A stretch of 64,000 nucleotides of DNA, from contig GG745346.1 of the NCBI GenBank assembly GCA_000151295.1, positions 450,111 through 514,110 of the forward strand. Direction: 5' to 3'. This stretch comes from Allomyces macrogynus ATCC 38327. Taxonomy: Eukaryota; Blastocladiomycota; Blastocladiomycetes; Blastocladiales; Blastocladiaceae. The position numbers and the translations under genes were made by a program. Position 1 is the first letter of the stretch; each line of letters begins with the position of its first letter. The notes under the pieces were generated by a model, which made no database searches, was not told the DNA's origin, and saw nothing but the letters and a program-made list of their open reading frames with translations. Below, in pieces: positions 11,613 through 22,927 of the stretch.

Positions 11613-14164
11613 TCACCCCACTGCCCACGCCACGACCACGCTTTTCTCCGCGACTCCGCACGCATACACCCTGTCGTTCCTCACCCAGGCCACATGCGGG
11701 ACCGCCACCACCCTTGCATCCCCCTCTCCTGCCCTCCTCCTCACCCTCTCCCACTTGCCTGACACACACCGCCACACCACGGCCTCCCCAATCCCCGCGG
11801 CCCCACCCGCGACATACACGAACGTGCCGCACGGCGACACGCGCGGCCTGATCGGCGGCTGCAGGACCCCCGCCAACGCCGCACTCCCACCCATCCCCTC
11901 CGCAGCGACTCTCGCGGCCTCGGTCCGTCGATCGAGGTCGCGCGAGGCCAAGTGCGCGCGGACGGCGCCGAGATCCACGTCGAAGATGAGAATTGTTGGG
12001 CCCGCGGCGAGAATCACCCAGTTGGGCGGCGCGGGGCCGAAGGGGGTCCCGTCCGGGTGCGTCCAGCGTGTGTGTGCGGTCGCGCGGGCGGTCGGGTAGG
12101 AAGAAAGGTGGTGGATCGGAGTGCGGTGCATTTTCAGGTCGGCGACGTGGAACGTGTGCAGGTGCGTGAGCGTGCGCGACTTGTATAACCGGAGCGCGTA
12201 GGCTTGTGCGGCGACGAGGATCTGCGACTGTGCGTCCGATACCATCAGTTCGGTGCGAGCGGGGAGGGGGGAGGGGGGGAGGGGAAGGGGTGGAAAACGT
12301 GGAAAACGTACGTCGGCCGAATTGCCCACAAAACAGACGCTCAGGAACGGCTGGTTCGCGTGCACGCTCGCCGCGCCTCTGGCATCCCCGTCCGGCGCCC
12401 ACACGCGCATCGAGTGGTCGCCCGAGCACGAGACGAGGTGCAGCGGCGCGCGCAGCGGCACGTAGCTCACTTGGTGAATGATGCGCCGGTGCCATTTCTT
12501 GAACGTGGTGCGCGCGCCCGTCGGCCAGTGCCAGGCGTGCACGGCAAAGTCGAGGTCGGCCGCGACGAGGTATGCCCCGAGGCCCGCGTCGGCCGGCAGG
12601 AAGGAGAGATAGGAGACGGGTTTGGTTGAGGGGAGGGCGAGGTGCGGCAGAAGTCGGTGGTGCGTCAGATCCCACAGGTAGATCCGTCGGTCGGCGGCGG
12701 CGGGGGCGTGTGTGGAGGTGGTGGAGGTGGTGCAGAGGACAGACGAGTCGAGGATGAGCGCGGCAATGTCGGATCTGGCGGGCGGGGCGAGTCAGTTGCA
12801 GTTCGCCCACGAGGGGTGCGAGGGACACGCATGCCGTACCCGTCGTGCTCGGTCACGTCAAAGAACCTGACGGGCGCATGGAACGGCCCGTGCTGGTCGA
12901 TCCACGAGAGCGTCGGCGGCTGGCCCGCCGTCCAGGACGCGAGCGGCTCGACGGGCGGGAGGGTGGTTGGGTCTGGGACCGGGAACGTGAGCGGATCAAC
13001 TGCTGCAGATCGGGCAGGAGCTGCTGCGACCTCGTCTGATGCCGACGACGAGTCGGTCAGCCACGACGACGCCGGCTCAGACCCGAGCTTGCCTCCACTG
13101 CTCTGGCGCGAGCTGGCCGCCGACGACGCGGGCGATGCGGTCCACGACGGTATCGTCGGCGCGTCGTCGACCTTTCCGTTACTTTCGCGTGCGGGTGTCT
13201 GGTCGACCGCCACCGTCCCCGAATCCGTCCTCGGCAACCCCATCGCCCCCATCGCCCCGGCACCACTCCACCGGTCGACGACCTCGCCCGACACATCATC
13301 AAAGTGCCAAAACCACCGCGCGAGCAGCGGCACCCACCCCTCCACCTCCCCACCCCCACCACCTCCCGCAACATACGCCCTCACCGCGCGCCACACCTCC
13401 TCAATCTTTGGCAATTCCCCAGTCCTTATCCTCTCGCGATCATGCACCGTGTCGGCCACCGCGCGCGCCGCATCTTCCCTCCCCGCATCCCGCAGTTCGC
13501 GCCACTGCATCGTGCGCAACAAATCCACCACGACACGCGTTTCCGTGGCCGGCGCGGCGGCTTCGACGAGCCGCACGGCGTCCGCGAACCGGCCGTCGGC
13601 GATGGCGCGTGCGAGCCGAGCGTGGTTGGCGCGGGACGAGGCCAGGTCCGGGACGTCGGTCGCGAGCGCCGCGGAGACGTGCGGCAGGTTGTGCGCGTCG
13701 GCGAGGCGCGCGATTTGTGCGGCCGCGGCGAGTCGGGCGACGTGCGAGTCGGCCGCGGAGGGGGCGGGTGCGGCCGTTGCGGATGTGGAAGCGGGCGCGA
13801 GGACGGGCTCGGGCGGGTGCGTTGTGGCGGGAGCGACAACGGCCGGGATCGCGGGTAGCGACACGGTCGACCGCAGCCTACGCGCCTGCGGCGGCATGGC
13901 GCGTGCGGGCGGCGCTGAAGACGCTGCTGCGGTTGCGGTCGGCGCGCCCCACTGCGACCGTCTTCGCGTGGTCGACGCGGATCCATCGGGTGCCATGACG
14001 GCAAGTAGTGGCAGCGCGGCGGTACTTCGTCGGGAAGTATTGGCGAGTCGGCGCGGCGGGGTCGGCAGTGAGAGCGGCGCGTCGTTGCTGCTGGCAGCGG
14101 GCGCGCCGGGAGCGAGCGGCGGCAGGTGCAGCGCCGACGTGGCCATGAGCGGCGGCGGGGACAT
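11613..14164 (-). CDS. WD40-repeat protein with long low-complexity N-terminus
   Basis: Three exons, 14164-12840, 12774-12312 and 12227-11613, give 800 residues. The N-terminal half is Ala/Pro/Ser-rich with a helical, TPR/LisH-like middle (SHVARLAAAAQIARLADAHN through VVVDLLRTMQWRELRDAGRE). The C-terminal half has WD40 blades: RIYLWDLTHHRLLPHLALPS, VHAWHWPTGARTTFKKWHRR and VSCSGDHSMRVWAPDG. The second intron is in frame (84 nt), so the frame reads through it. The ATG at 14164 is chosen; the frame is open to 14362. The specific family is not recognised; such architecture is usual for scaffold subunits. Confidence 0.65.
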
Positions 14165-15014
14165 TAAGAAGGGTGTTGGTGATTCATGAGGCGCGGAGGT
14201 CCCACGAGCGGGGCGACGTGGGTGGAAGACGTGGGAAGGAGTTGTGGGACCTGGATTGGCGGGTCCACGGGGGCGGCCTAGGGCGCAGGGCTGCGCGCGG
14301 CCTCGAGTGCGGGGAGTTGGAATCAGTGTCGTGGTCTTGATGCGCAGGGAAATCGTCCTCAACGTCGTCGTCGGCGGTGCAGGGTGTCGTGCGTGTCGTG
14401 ATCGGCTGTCGCGTTGGACTGCGGGCCGATCAATCAGGTGTGGATGTGAGACGATCGGCTGAGACGCGTTCGGTTTTGCGCTGGTCGGCGCACCGTCGCC
14501 TCATCCTTTCCAACCTGACACCGCCCACTGCCGGGAACAGTTGCAGTCCAATACGATCGTTGTCTGGGAGCTATCGACAGAGGTAGAGGCGCTCGTTGAC
14601 CTGCGCGAGAGCACGGGTGGAAGAGCGGGAGCGCAGACGAGCGAGCGCGCCACAACCAAAAGCAAAAAAGACACAGAAGCCCACGAACCAGGCTAAGCAT
14701 AATCACACGGATGAGCCAAGGAAATCGAAACAAAACGAAACAACGAACAAGCAATGAATGTCAAGGTCAACTCGAACCGCCACGGAAACAAAGACGGCCC
14801 ACCCACCCACTTGAGGCCTGCTGGCTGGGCTACTGGCCAACCCCGACGATGCGCGACGGGCACCGAGGAGCCCGCCGACATGAGCGGCACATACGAGCTG
14901 GCACCAACGAGCAAGAACGCGGCGGCCAATCGCGCGTGCCACGTCCCGCCGGACAGGGTCTGTGCACCGACACCGCGCGACACGCCACGACGCACGCGCG
15001 CACGCACGAAACAC
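14165..15014. other. Intergenic spacer, no gene seen
   Basis: About 850 bp between the start of the WD40 gene and the stop of CHS7. Only short or antisense frames are present. It must hold the WD40 promoter and the CHS7 3' UTR; no convincing box stands out. Confidence 0.5.
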
Positions 15015-16004
15015 TTAGTAGTCCTCGCCCGGCATCAACGGGTCGCGGTCGGACGTCATGCCCATCATCTTATTCGTCGGGATCGCAAACTCGAGGTCGT
15101 CCTTGGTGATCGAGTCCCAGTACTTGTAGACCATCATGACGGCGAGGAGCGTGAACGTGGCGCCGAAAAACATGCCGTCAATGTAGTGCTTGGCCATGGT
15201 GCAGATTTGCAGCGAAAACACGTTCGTGAACACTTGGCCCGTCGTAAAGAACAAAATCCCGAAAAACAGGTCGCCGAGCGGCCACCGGTTGTCGAGCGTG
15301 TTGATGACCAGGATCACTTGCAACACGAGGTAGATGACGAGCATCGCCAGGTTGAAGATGAAGAAGAGCAGGTAGAGGACCAGCGGCGACCCGGGCGAGA
15401 ACGGCGACCACCCACGGAACGTGGCCAGCGAAACAAAGAACGTGGCACCGAAAAGCAGGAGCGACGACAGTCGAATCGTCCAGAGCGAGAGCGGCGTGCC
15501 GTCCTCGGTCCACTGGAACCCGACGAAGCCGTTGAGCAACAGGCACCAGAACGTGGCCGTCATGAGCCCCAAGTGTACGGCCGCAAAGTACGGATACGGC
15601 GTCGACGCCGACGGGACAATGTTGGAGACGAGCACAAACTCGATGACAATGAGCAGAATGTAGAGGTAGAAGAACATGACGATCTCCTTGCGGCCCACGG
15701 CCGTGTACTTGGACTTGATGTGGTAGATCATGATGCACGTCATGATCAGCGCGACAATGTAGACGACGAGCGTCGCTATTGGTGTTGATGGTTGGGGTCA
15801 GGCTGGGGTTCTTGGAACGTACGTCGTCGCGGCGACGAGCCACGAAGCCAATCCAATCCAAGACGCACCCGGCTGGAAGAGCAGCTTGCCGCCGATATCA
15901 ATGTTGCGCGAGTAGCACGACGGCTCCACGCCCGTGCCGACCAATGGGCAGAACGGGTACGCGATCTTGGCGCACACGTCGTCGAAGCTGCCGAATTGTA
16001 CCAT
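15015..16004 (-). CDS. CHS7: Chitin synthase export chaperone (Chs7 family)
   Basis: ER membrane protein that lets class IV chitin synthase leave the ER. Exons 16004-15869 and 15775-15015 give 298 residues. The join (GTGCGT donor inside the frame, AATAG acceptor) gives a continuous first membrane segment and agrees with the family. The N-terminus has FDDVCAKIAYPFCPLVG and EPSCYSRNIDIGG. Then come about seven hydrophobic spans with IKSKYTAVGRKEIVMFFYLY, FVGFQWTEDGT, TFRGWSPFSPGSP and KHYIDGMFFGATFTLLAVMM, and a soluble tail with DDLEFAIP. The gene is specific to fungi. A later donor that keeps more sequence puts exon 2 out of frame. Confidence 0.9.
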
Positions 16005-17016
16005 TGTGGTGGAAATGGCAGCCGGTGGCGACGAGAAGACGACGAGGGCGAGGACGAGAACGAGGCACCCGGTTGCGCGTCAAGACGGACAGATATGGGG
16101 AATCGTAACGGAGTGAAGAGCAGAGCAGCCCGCTGAAGCGAGCAGGCGCGGCGGGCGATGGACGGATTTGGGATCCTGTGGTATGGCAAAATTGGGGACC
16201 AGAAGGGAGAGAGAGGATAAATGGCACGGAAACGCGGTGGAGAGGGTAGCGAGCAGGCACAGGCACGAGATGCGGGGGACCGCGAGTCAGGCAGGGTTCG
16301 ATCGACGCGTGTGGAGAGAAGATCCGGGCAAGGTTGCATTGCCTAGGGTTCCCACCGCCGAACGGTCGGGCGGCAGACGACCACAAGGCTAGCAGACTTG
16401 CATCCCGTGGCTTCTGGTGGGCCATCATTACCTTGGGCGTGCAACGTCGGTTGTTCCCTTCGCAGTCGTCGATGGGCCGCGTGGAGGCGGTCGAAGCGTG
16501 AGGTGTCGAGCGCGGCGGGCTCGGCCGGGTGCGGGGAGTGCGGGGGGGGCCGCTCACTTGAAGATGGGGCCGGAAATCGTTGTTGACGACGTTGCGATGA
16601 GTGTCGTTTGCGTGGTGGGCGTGCGACGGCGCGGTGGACCGTGGCAAGGCGGAGGTGCAAGCAGCAGGCGCAGAGGCCTGCCCAAAGGGAACCAAGTCGC
16701 GGCGCGCCTCACGTGCACAATGGCCCACCGCACCGCTGCCGCCCAAAGCGCAACCTTGTGCCTCTGCCCAGCAACACGGCACGCCGGCGTGCGTGACCCG
16801 GTCCACACAGACCACGGCAACGGCCTGCGCTGCACAGCGTCAAACATGCGTCATTCGCGCGTGGCAATGTATTTCAGCCCACGTAAGCCCAGCCCCAGCA
16901 TCTCCACGAGACAGAACATCGCGTTTGCGAGGGACCGCGAACAACGAACGAGCAGTACATCAAAACAGGCCGACCATCGCGATCCACCAGCGCTCCCTGC
17001 CCTTCTCCATCCAACC
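16005..17016. other. 1-kb divergent promoter region
   Basis: Lies between CHS7 (leftward) and MetAP2 copy 1 (rightward). No supported gene. Frames crossing it are GC-driven. Confidence 0.5.
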
Positions 17017-18544
<1,528 letters not shown>

Positions 18545-19075
18545 AAATAATTTTGCTCTCGTCATCGTCTCGCGAGATGAGGCTGTTGCAGGCAGAGACA
18601 GAACTGGGGAGATCGTAAGTCATGATCAATACCATTCGACCTTGCTGAATCCCTGCTGCCGCATCGCCGATGCGAGTTGAGAGGCAACAGCAACAACAGA
18701 TGGACGTGATGTGAGCACGCCTGCATGTGGAGCGGGTGCTGGTGCATCAGCTCCATGTTTCAACATCATGCCTCATTCAACACAACCGATGACCCAGAAA
18801 GAGCGCCACACTGCAATAAATGTCCATGGGCTAGTCCTCCATACTCGTACCTTTTTTGGCGGCGATACGAATCATACATAGGTCACTCATGTGCTGAACG
18901 ATGCGTCGTTGAGATTGTCAGAGGCAGTGCGTGGGGGATGCCAACATTCGATCGGCCAGACTTCAGCGCAACTAGTTATGTTTTTCGAGAGTCAATTTCA
19001 CGGCATGTTTTGATTCAGCACCGCTATGCCGCTGTGGACGTGGCGCTGACTGGGATCGAGTCAGGCCTGGGGATG
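18545..19075. other. Spacer between MetAP2 copy 1 and the element
   Basis: About 530 bp, more AT-rich than host genes. No supported gene. It gives the left flank used to judge the insertion junction: it ends in GGATG just before the inverted repeat. Confidence 0.5.
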
Positions 19076-19079
19076 GTGC

Positions 19080-19361
19080 CCTAGGACCCTGCCCTAGGTC
19101 CAACCCTAGGTCGAAATGCTGTCCTAGGTCCACGCCGCTCCAGGACCTCCACCTCGATGAACCCTCACCGCGACCACTTCGATTAATGGTTCTTGACATG
19201 CCCCTGTAAGCCTGAGGACCTGGACTGGAATTCTGGGACCTAGGTCCACGCCGGTCGGGGAGTGGAATTTGGGGATATGTACCGCGAGCAAGTCTGAGAA
19301 GGGGTGCTGGGGATGGGTATACGGGGAATTGGGACCTAGGAATGTGTGTCTGGGACCTAGG
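19080..19361. promoter_or_regulatory. Subterminal cluster of seven CCTAGG motifs
   Basis: CCTAGG at 19080, 19093, 19105, 19123, 19239, 19335 and 19356, several extended to GGACCTAGGTCC, a perfect 12-bp palindrome. The right TIR mirrors it. Repeated palindromes near transposon ends are commonly recombinase or replication-protein sites; the role here is inferred. Confidence 0.6.
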
Positions 19362-19528
19362 TCCACGCGCGGGCAGCTGCGCTGCCCTTGGGGCCAGGGG
19401 GTTCGGCGAATGGTTGGAGACGGGTTGGGGAATGTCTCCTCGATTGGTCACCCCAATTGTTCCCAAAAAAGTGCTGTGAGGACTCTCAAAACCGTGGCAC
19501 GACCTTGAAAATGCCACCAAAATGCATC

Positions 19529-19732
19529 TCAATTGGCCTCCCAAACCTATTTTTTCAGTGCCACGGGTGCCACGGTTTTTGGGGGTATTTTCATAGGGTC
19601 CAGAAAAAAAGAGAAGGAGAGGTATAACCCTTGCAATACATCCCATCCTCCTTATTTTTCCGTAGCGATTTAAAACACCCCCAAAACCGTGGCACCCGTG
19701 GCACTGAAAAATAGGTCTGGGTGGCCAATTGA
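19529..19732. repeat. Long imperfect palindrome inside the left TIR
   Basis: Arms of about 55 bp (19529-19585 and 19678-19732), each holding GTGCCACGGGTGCCACGG or its complement, separated by about 92 bp. The same structure recurs in the right TIR (about 33480-33695). It could form a cruciform or hairpin, or be a nested short element. Confidence 0.8.
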
Positions 19733-19881
19733 TGCGTATATTTCTGTCATTTTACAAGCTCGTGCCACACTTCGTGCCATTTTCAAGCCATCTCACGGTC
19801 AGTTTTAAGAACAATCGGGGTAAGCAACTCACTGACCACTGCCACGACAGCCACCAAAGTTTTCTTGCCATGTGCTAAACC

Positions 19882-20079
19882 ATGAACACCATGAACTCCA
19901 TGAACCAGACGCCAGTCAGCTGTGTCTGTTCAGTGCCACCAAAATGGTGTACACGCGTGCCCAACTTTGTGATATACGTCGAGTACCTCTGCAACGTCTG
20001 TGGAACCGTTGCCGTGATAGCCCGCTCCAACTGGACACGCCAGGAACCCGACCCTCCACCACCTCCACGATATGAATAA
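19882..20079 (+). CDS. Possible 65-residue Cys-containing protein with PPxY motif
   Basis: A short plus-strand frame 49 bp inside the left TIR. It has CVC and CNVC pairs and ends in five Pro then PRYE, so it contains PPRY, a PPxY-type motif that in other systems recruits WW-domain ubiquitin ligases. It could be a small virion or egress factor, or chance. No homologue recognised. Confidence 0.25.
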   Translation: MNTMNSMNQTPVSCVCSVPPKWCTRVPNFVIYVEYLCNVCGTVAVIARSNWTRQEPDPPPPPRYE

Positions 20080-20124
20080 AATGCACATTGCACGAATGGT
20101 TTCCGTGCAGTGTGCGAGACACGT

Positions 20125-20286
20125 TTAGTTAAAGGATAGCCGGTAGACTTCGCCGGGCTTGAGTTTTACACGGACTGCTGTAGGGAAGACTGGTCGGGTT
20201 CTCTGGCTGGCTGTTCTGGGTGGTTGCTCCACTGTCTTTGGCTCCTGCCGGTGGAGATTTTGTGTGGTTGTCGCAAGAACCTTCAT
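20125..20286 (-). CDS. Possible 53-residue basic protein of the element
   Basis: Minus-strand frame at the end of the virion gene cluster. Rich in Arg, Lys, Thr, Gln and Pro, and ending RVKLKPGEVYRLSFN, which looks like ordinary protein. Its strongly basic, acid-poor composition would suit a DNA-condensing core protein, but that is speculation. An overlapping frame at 20129-20326 is less protein-like. Too short for a firm call. Confidence 0.4.
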   Translation of the reverse strand: MKVLATTTQNLHRQEPKTVEQPPRTASQRTRPVFPTAVRVKLKPGEVYRLSFN

Positions 20287-20344
20287 TGCCTTTGTCTACA
20301 AGTCGGAATAAAAACATGAGGCACATGTGCGTTTGCGTTTAGAC

Positions 20345-20461
20345 TTAGTCGCGATTAAATTTTCGGCCCTTGTTGTGGCGGGCATTGTAGCCAATGATGG
20401 CAAACTGCGACAAAAGAATGACGACGTTCACGCACAGAATCGCAACTTCAAAGCCGAGCAT
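20345..20461 (-). CDS. 38-residue single-span membrane protein
   Basis: A tiny frame just downstream of the penton-like gene on the same strand. It starts MLGFEVAILCVNVVILLSQF and continues AIIGYNARHN: one clean transmembrane helix followed by a short, strongly basic tail (KGRKFNRD). TATATA lies 12 bp upstream of the ATG. Such small membrane proteins are common in virion-gene clusters of tailless dsDNA viruses. Function unknown. Confidence 0.5.
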   Translation of the reverse strand: MLGFEVAILCVNVVILLSQFAIIGYNARHNKGRKFNRD

Positions 20462-20487
20462 TTACTATATACAATCAAAAATAAATT

Positions 20488-21270
20488 TTACGTCAGGAAC
20501 GCAAGCTGGATGGTCCAGTAGTGGCCATTAAAGTTGATGGGTCGCAGCTTGTGGTCGCACAGTTCGAGCTCAATCTCTGTGATTTCCTCGGTGATGGCTT
20601 TTGAATCAAAGTTAAAGAATTCACTGGACAGGTTCTGGTACACGAACGACTGTCCCCAACCGCCCTGCACATGGAAGGACGCCACAAGCGAGCCGACATT
20701 GGGGAACGACGAGTGGGTGTAGTCTGCCAACATGTTCCCAAGGTTGGACTTGAGGTGAATCGTCTCAATTTGGGCAAGGGCGATGGCGTACTGACCAGTG
20801 ATTTGATTGGTTTGATTTTGAATACCCACACTGTCGTCCGACCAAGGCTCAGTGCCAAATCCGAGGTTTCGGTGAATGCTATTTGGTTTTTTGCGTTCAA
20901 TACGAAACGTCATGTTATCGTTGGCAATGGTGACAAGACCAGTGGAGGAGTTCCAAGTCACAGACCACGTCCCCCTCCAGTTGAATTCGGCGTTGCTGCT
21001 GTTGAGCAGTTCTGTGAGTTTTTCGACAAGCGATTGTGGAGTGTAGTATGCAGGAGGCACCTCGACAGAACCATATACACCGACGACACCAAGTGAACCT
21101 ACGATATAGAGTATATTGTTGGTCTCACTGATGTTGTACCACGTGTTGGGAATCATGGCACTGACCACTCGAACGCCCCGGGTCTGGACAGCGCGTGGGA
21201 GGCGGTACGAGACCCCGTTCTCCAGGTCCTTGGAGCACACGGTGATGTATTTGACGCGAGGGACTGACAT
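20488..21270 (-). CDS. Penton-like minor capsid protein of PLV
   Basis: 260 residues, the expected size for the single jelly-roll penton protein at the vertices of Polinton/PLV/virophage capsids. The pattern fits: N-terminal VRVVSAMIPNTWYNISE, a middle with VEVPPAYYTPQSLVEKLTEL and NLGFGTEPW, and a C-terminal ELCDHKLRPINFNGHYWTIQ, the 'RP..NG..W' ending seen in these minor capsid proteins. Reading frame intact. It follows the 84-residue gene by 22 bp on the same strand. Assignment rests on pattern recognition. Confidence 0.75.
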   Translation of the reverse strand: MSVPRVKYITVCSKDLENGVSYRLPRAVQTRGVRVVSAMIPNTWYNISETNNILYIVGSLGVVGVYGSVEVPPAYYTPQSLVEKLTELLNSSNAEFNWRGTWSVTWNSSTGLVTIANDNMTFRIERKKPNSIHRNLGFGTEPWSDDSVGIQNQTNQITGQYAIALAQIETIHLKSNLGNMLADYTHSSFPNVGSLVASFHVQGGWGQSFVYQNLSSEFFNFDSKAITEEITEIELELCDHKLRPINFNGHYWTIQLAFLT

Positions 21271-21292
21271 TTAAAGCTACCTGAGAAAAAAT

Positions 21293-21547
21293 TTACACGC
21301 CTCCTGCAGTCCCACCACTGTCAGGAGGACTTGTCCCTGACCAGGCATCAAAGAGGTCGTAGATGTCATCAGCAATGTTGGTGGCACGTGACACGAATGC
21401 AGCAGGACCAGCTAGTGGGGGAACTTTTGATGCAAAATGGGCCACCTCACGAATACCAGTGGTAATGTTCTTGAAGTTGTTTTTGACATAGTGGCCAAGA
21501 GAGGCAATCGCCGTTTTAAATGAGGTCCAAATTGAGCGGATATTCAT
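21293..21547 (-). CDS. 84-residue amphipathic virion-type protein
   Basis: Lies between the capsid and penton genes with gaps of about 22-30 bp. The N-terminal half is a likely amphipathic helix (SIWTSFKTAIASLGHYVKNN), then a Pro/Gly/Ala-rich region and a Gly-rich end. Size, position and amphipathicity recall the small membrane-active or cement proteins next to capsid genes in adenovirus-like and PLV genomes. No firm homology. Its upstream sequence shares the string TAAACCCCCTC with the capsid gene. Confidence 0.6.
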   Translation of the reverse strand: MNIRSIWTSFKTAIASLGHYVKNNFKNITTGIREVAHFASKVPPLAGPAAFVSRATNIADDIYDLFDAWSGTSPPDSGGTAGGV

Positions 21548-21577
21548 GGGAGGGGGTTTAACTCTTTAACAAGAAAA

Positions 21578-22891
21578 TTAATTGAAGACGTCCACTGAGC
21601 CATCAGCATTGAATGAAATCGAGGTCACGTAGCCAACAAACACGTCACAACGGTACATGACTGAGCCAAGCGAGTTGTCAACTGCGAATGGCTCGCCAGT
21701 CGTGAGGATTTCGAGGTTGACACCCGACTTCTTGGCCTTGTCCGAACCTGAGACGAGCGAGGACGTCTCAAAGGTGCACGCCAGGATGAACTGGCCCTGA
21801 GGTGGCACAAACGCACCACCCGAAACATAACCACGGTCAGCCCACTTGTTAGGCGTCAGGTCACCAACAGTGTGGCCCTTGGCAAAGACCTCAAGCTCAT
21901 GCAGGGCCTCTGGGGCATATCCTGTGCAGTCAATGGGACGCAGCTGGACCATCTCATCGGCGTTCTTGATTTGGTAACTTGTGATGGGCAGACCACGAGC
22001 CAGGGGGTCCACGTTGGCCCGGCCATGGTATTGGGGCGTGCAGAACGATGCAAGGATGCATTTCTGCAGACTGTGGCGGTCCGACACGACAATCGAGCCC
22101 GTGGGGGTGACAAAGGCGGGAGTCTTGCGTGCCCATGTAGTGCCAGTGAACATGACACCACCAGCCGAGGCCCATGCTGCGTCGAGTTGCGCAAGCTGGG
22201 CAGCGTGGGGGGTCACTGTATCGACCATGAGATATGGCTCACTGACCACGTAGCCACCAACCGTGCCCGTGGTGTTAATCATGCAGGCCTTGGGCTCAGC
22301 AAGCGTGATTTCGATGATGAGACCCGAGGTGTGCTTGAGGTTGAGCCAGCGGTCCTGGGTCAGGAGAGCCGAGTGGAGCGGGAAAATGAACTGGCGGTTG
22401 GCCCCCGAGTGGTGCACAGGGTCACCATACCCCTGGCCAATTGACAGGACAGTGCTCTTGAGCGCGGCAGGGACCATTGCATCACTGAGCATGCGGGTCA
22501 ACAACCTGTAGCCATCAATGTCTTCGAGCAACTGGTCACTGGATGTGAGCAAACGCAGTCGTTGCACGCATGTGTGGATACCTTCGGTAAAGTACGTCTC
22601 TGGGGCACCAGCGGTCGTGGGCTGAGTGCACGCCGCGTCCTTGTACGTCAAAGCCTTGAACGAAAATCACACGCCAGCTGACAAGTCCACAATCTTGTTC
22701 ACAGCCGGAATCTGGAAACGGATGGTCGAGCCAAGACCATTGCCAGACGCAGAGAATGCAGAACCCTGTGTGCACGGGAATTTGATGGTCGTGCGGTCAG
22801 CAACTGGCGCCTACTTGGGCGGAGTGTAAATCATCTCCTTGCCGAGTGACGTCGGGAGGACATTGGCAAAGTTAGTCATGGGTGAAGTCAT
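21578..22891 (-). pseudogene. Major capsid protein gene (double jelly-roll type) with two in-frame stops
   Basis: The span from ATG at 22891 to the stop at 21578 is one frame of 438 codons, the size and position expected of the PLV major capsid protein: between the packaging ATPase and the minor capsid genes. It is interrupted by TAG at 22811-22813 (codon 27) and TGA at 22667-22669 (codon 75), with no frameshift. The frame is open from 22651 on, so an internal start could give an N-terminally short protein, but the missing part belongs to the first jelly roll. Residues such as YRLLTRMLSDAMVPAA, VHHSGANRQFIFPLHSALLT and LNLKHTSGLIIEITLAE fit capsid proteins. Both stops are one transition from sense codons. 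Assignment is by context and general pattern. Confidence 0.72.
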
Positions 22892-22927
22892 GTTGAGGGG
22901 GTTTAGAAAAGACACAAGAAAAAAAAA

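Larger units (their letters stand above)
19076..19833. repeat. Left terminal inverted repeat (758 bp)
   Basis: Matches the reverse complement of 33391-34348 over its length, with mismatches and a shorter middle. It ends inward at GCAACTCACT, which pairs with AGTGAGTTGC at 33391. The outer ~290 bp hold seven CCTAGG motifs. A long internal palindrome sits at 19529-19732. Frames such as the one beginning MGCIARVIPL occur in both repeats because they are copies, not because they code. Confidence 0.92.

Noticed and set aside
14754..15788. 344-codon plus-strand frame opposite CHS7
   Set aside because: Antisense to a recognisable multi-span membrane protein; Arg/Glu/Gln-rich composition is the reverse complement of hydrophobic codons.
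18972..19646. 225-codon frame in the left TIR, with a related frame in the right TIR
   Set aside because: Similarity exists only because the TIRs are copies; indels break the frame between them and no protein features are seen.
22667..22813. Stops in the capsid gene read as an alternative genetic code
   Set aside because: One is TAG and one TGA, while the same codons end other genes of the element (for example TGA for the polymerase-helicase), so reassignment does not fit.
22616..22891. An intron removing both capsid stops
   Set aside because: No donor/acceptor pair of the local type that skips both stops and keeps the frame was found, and other element genes have no introns.
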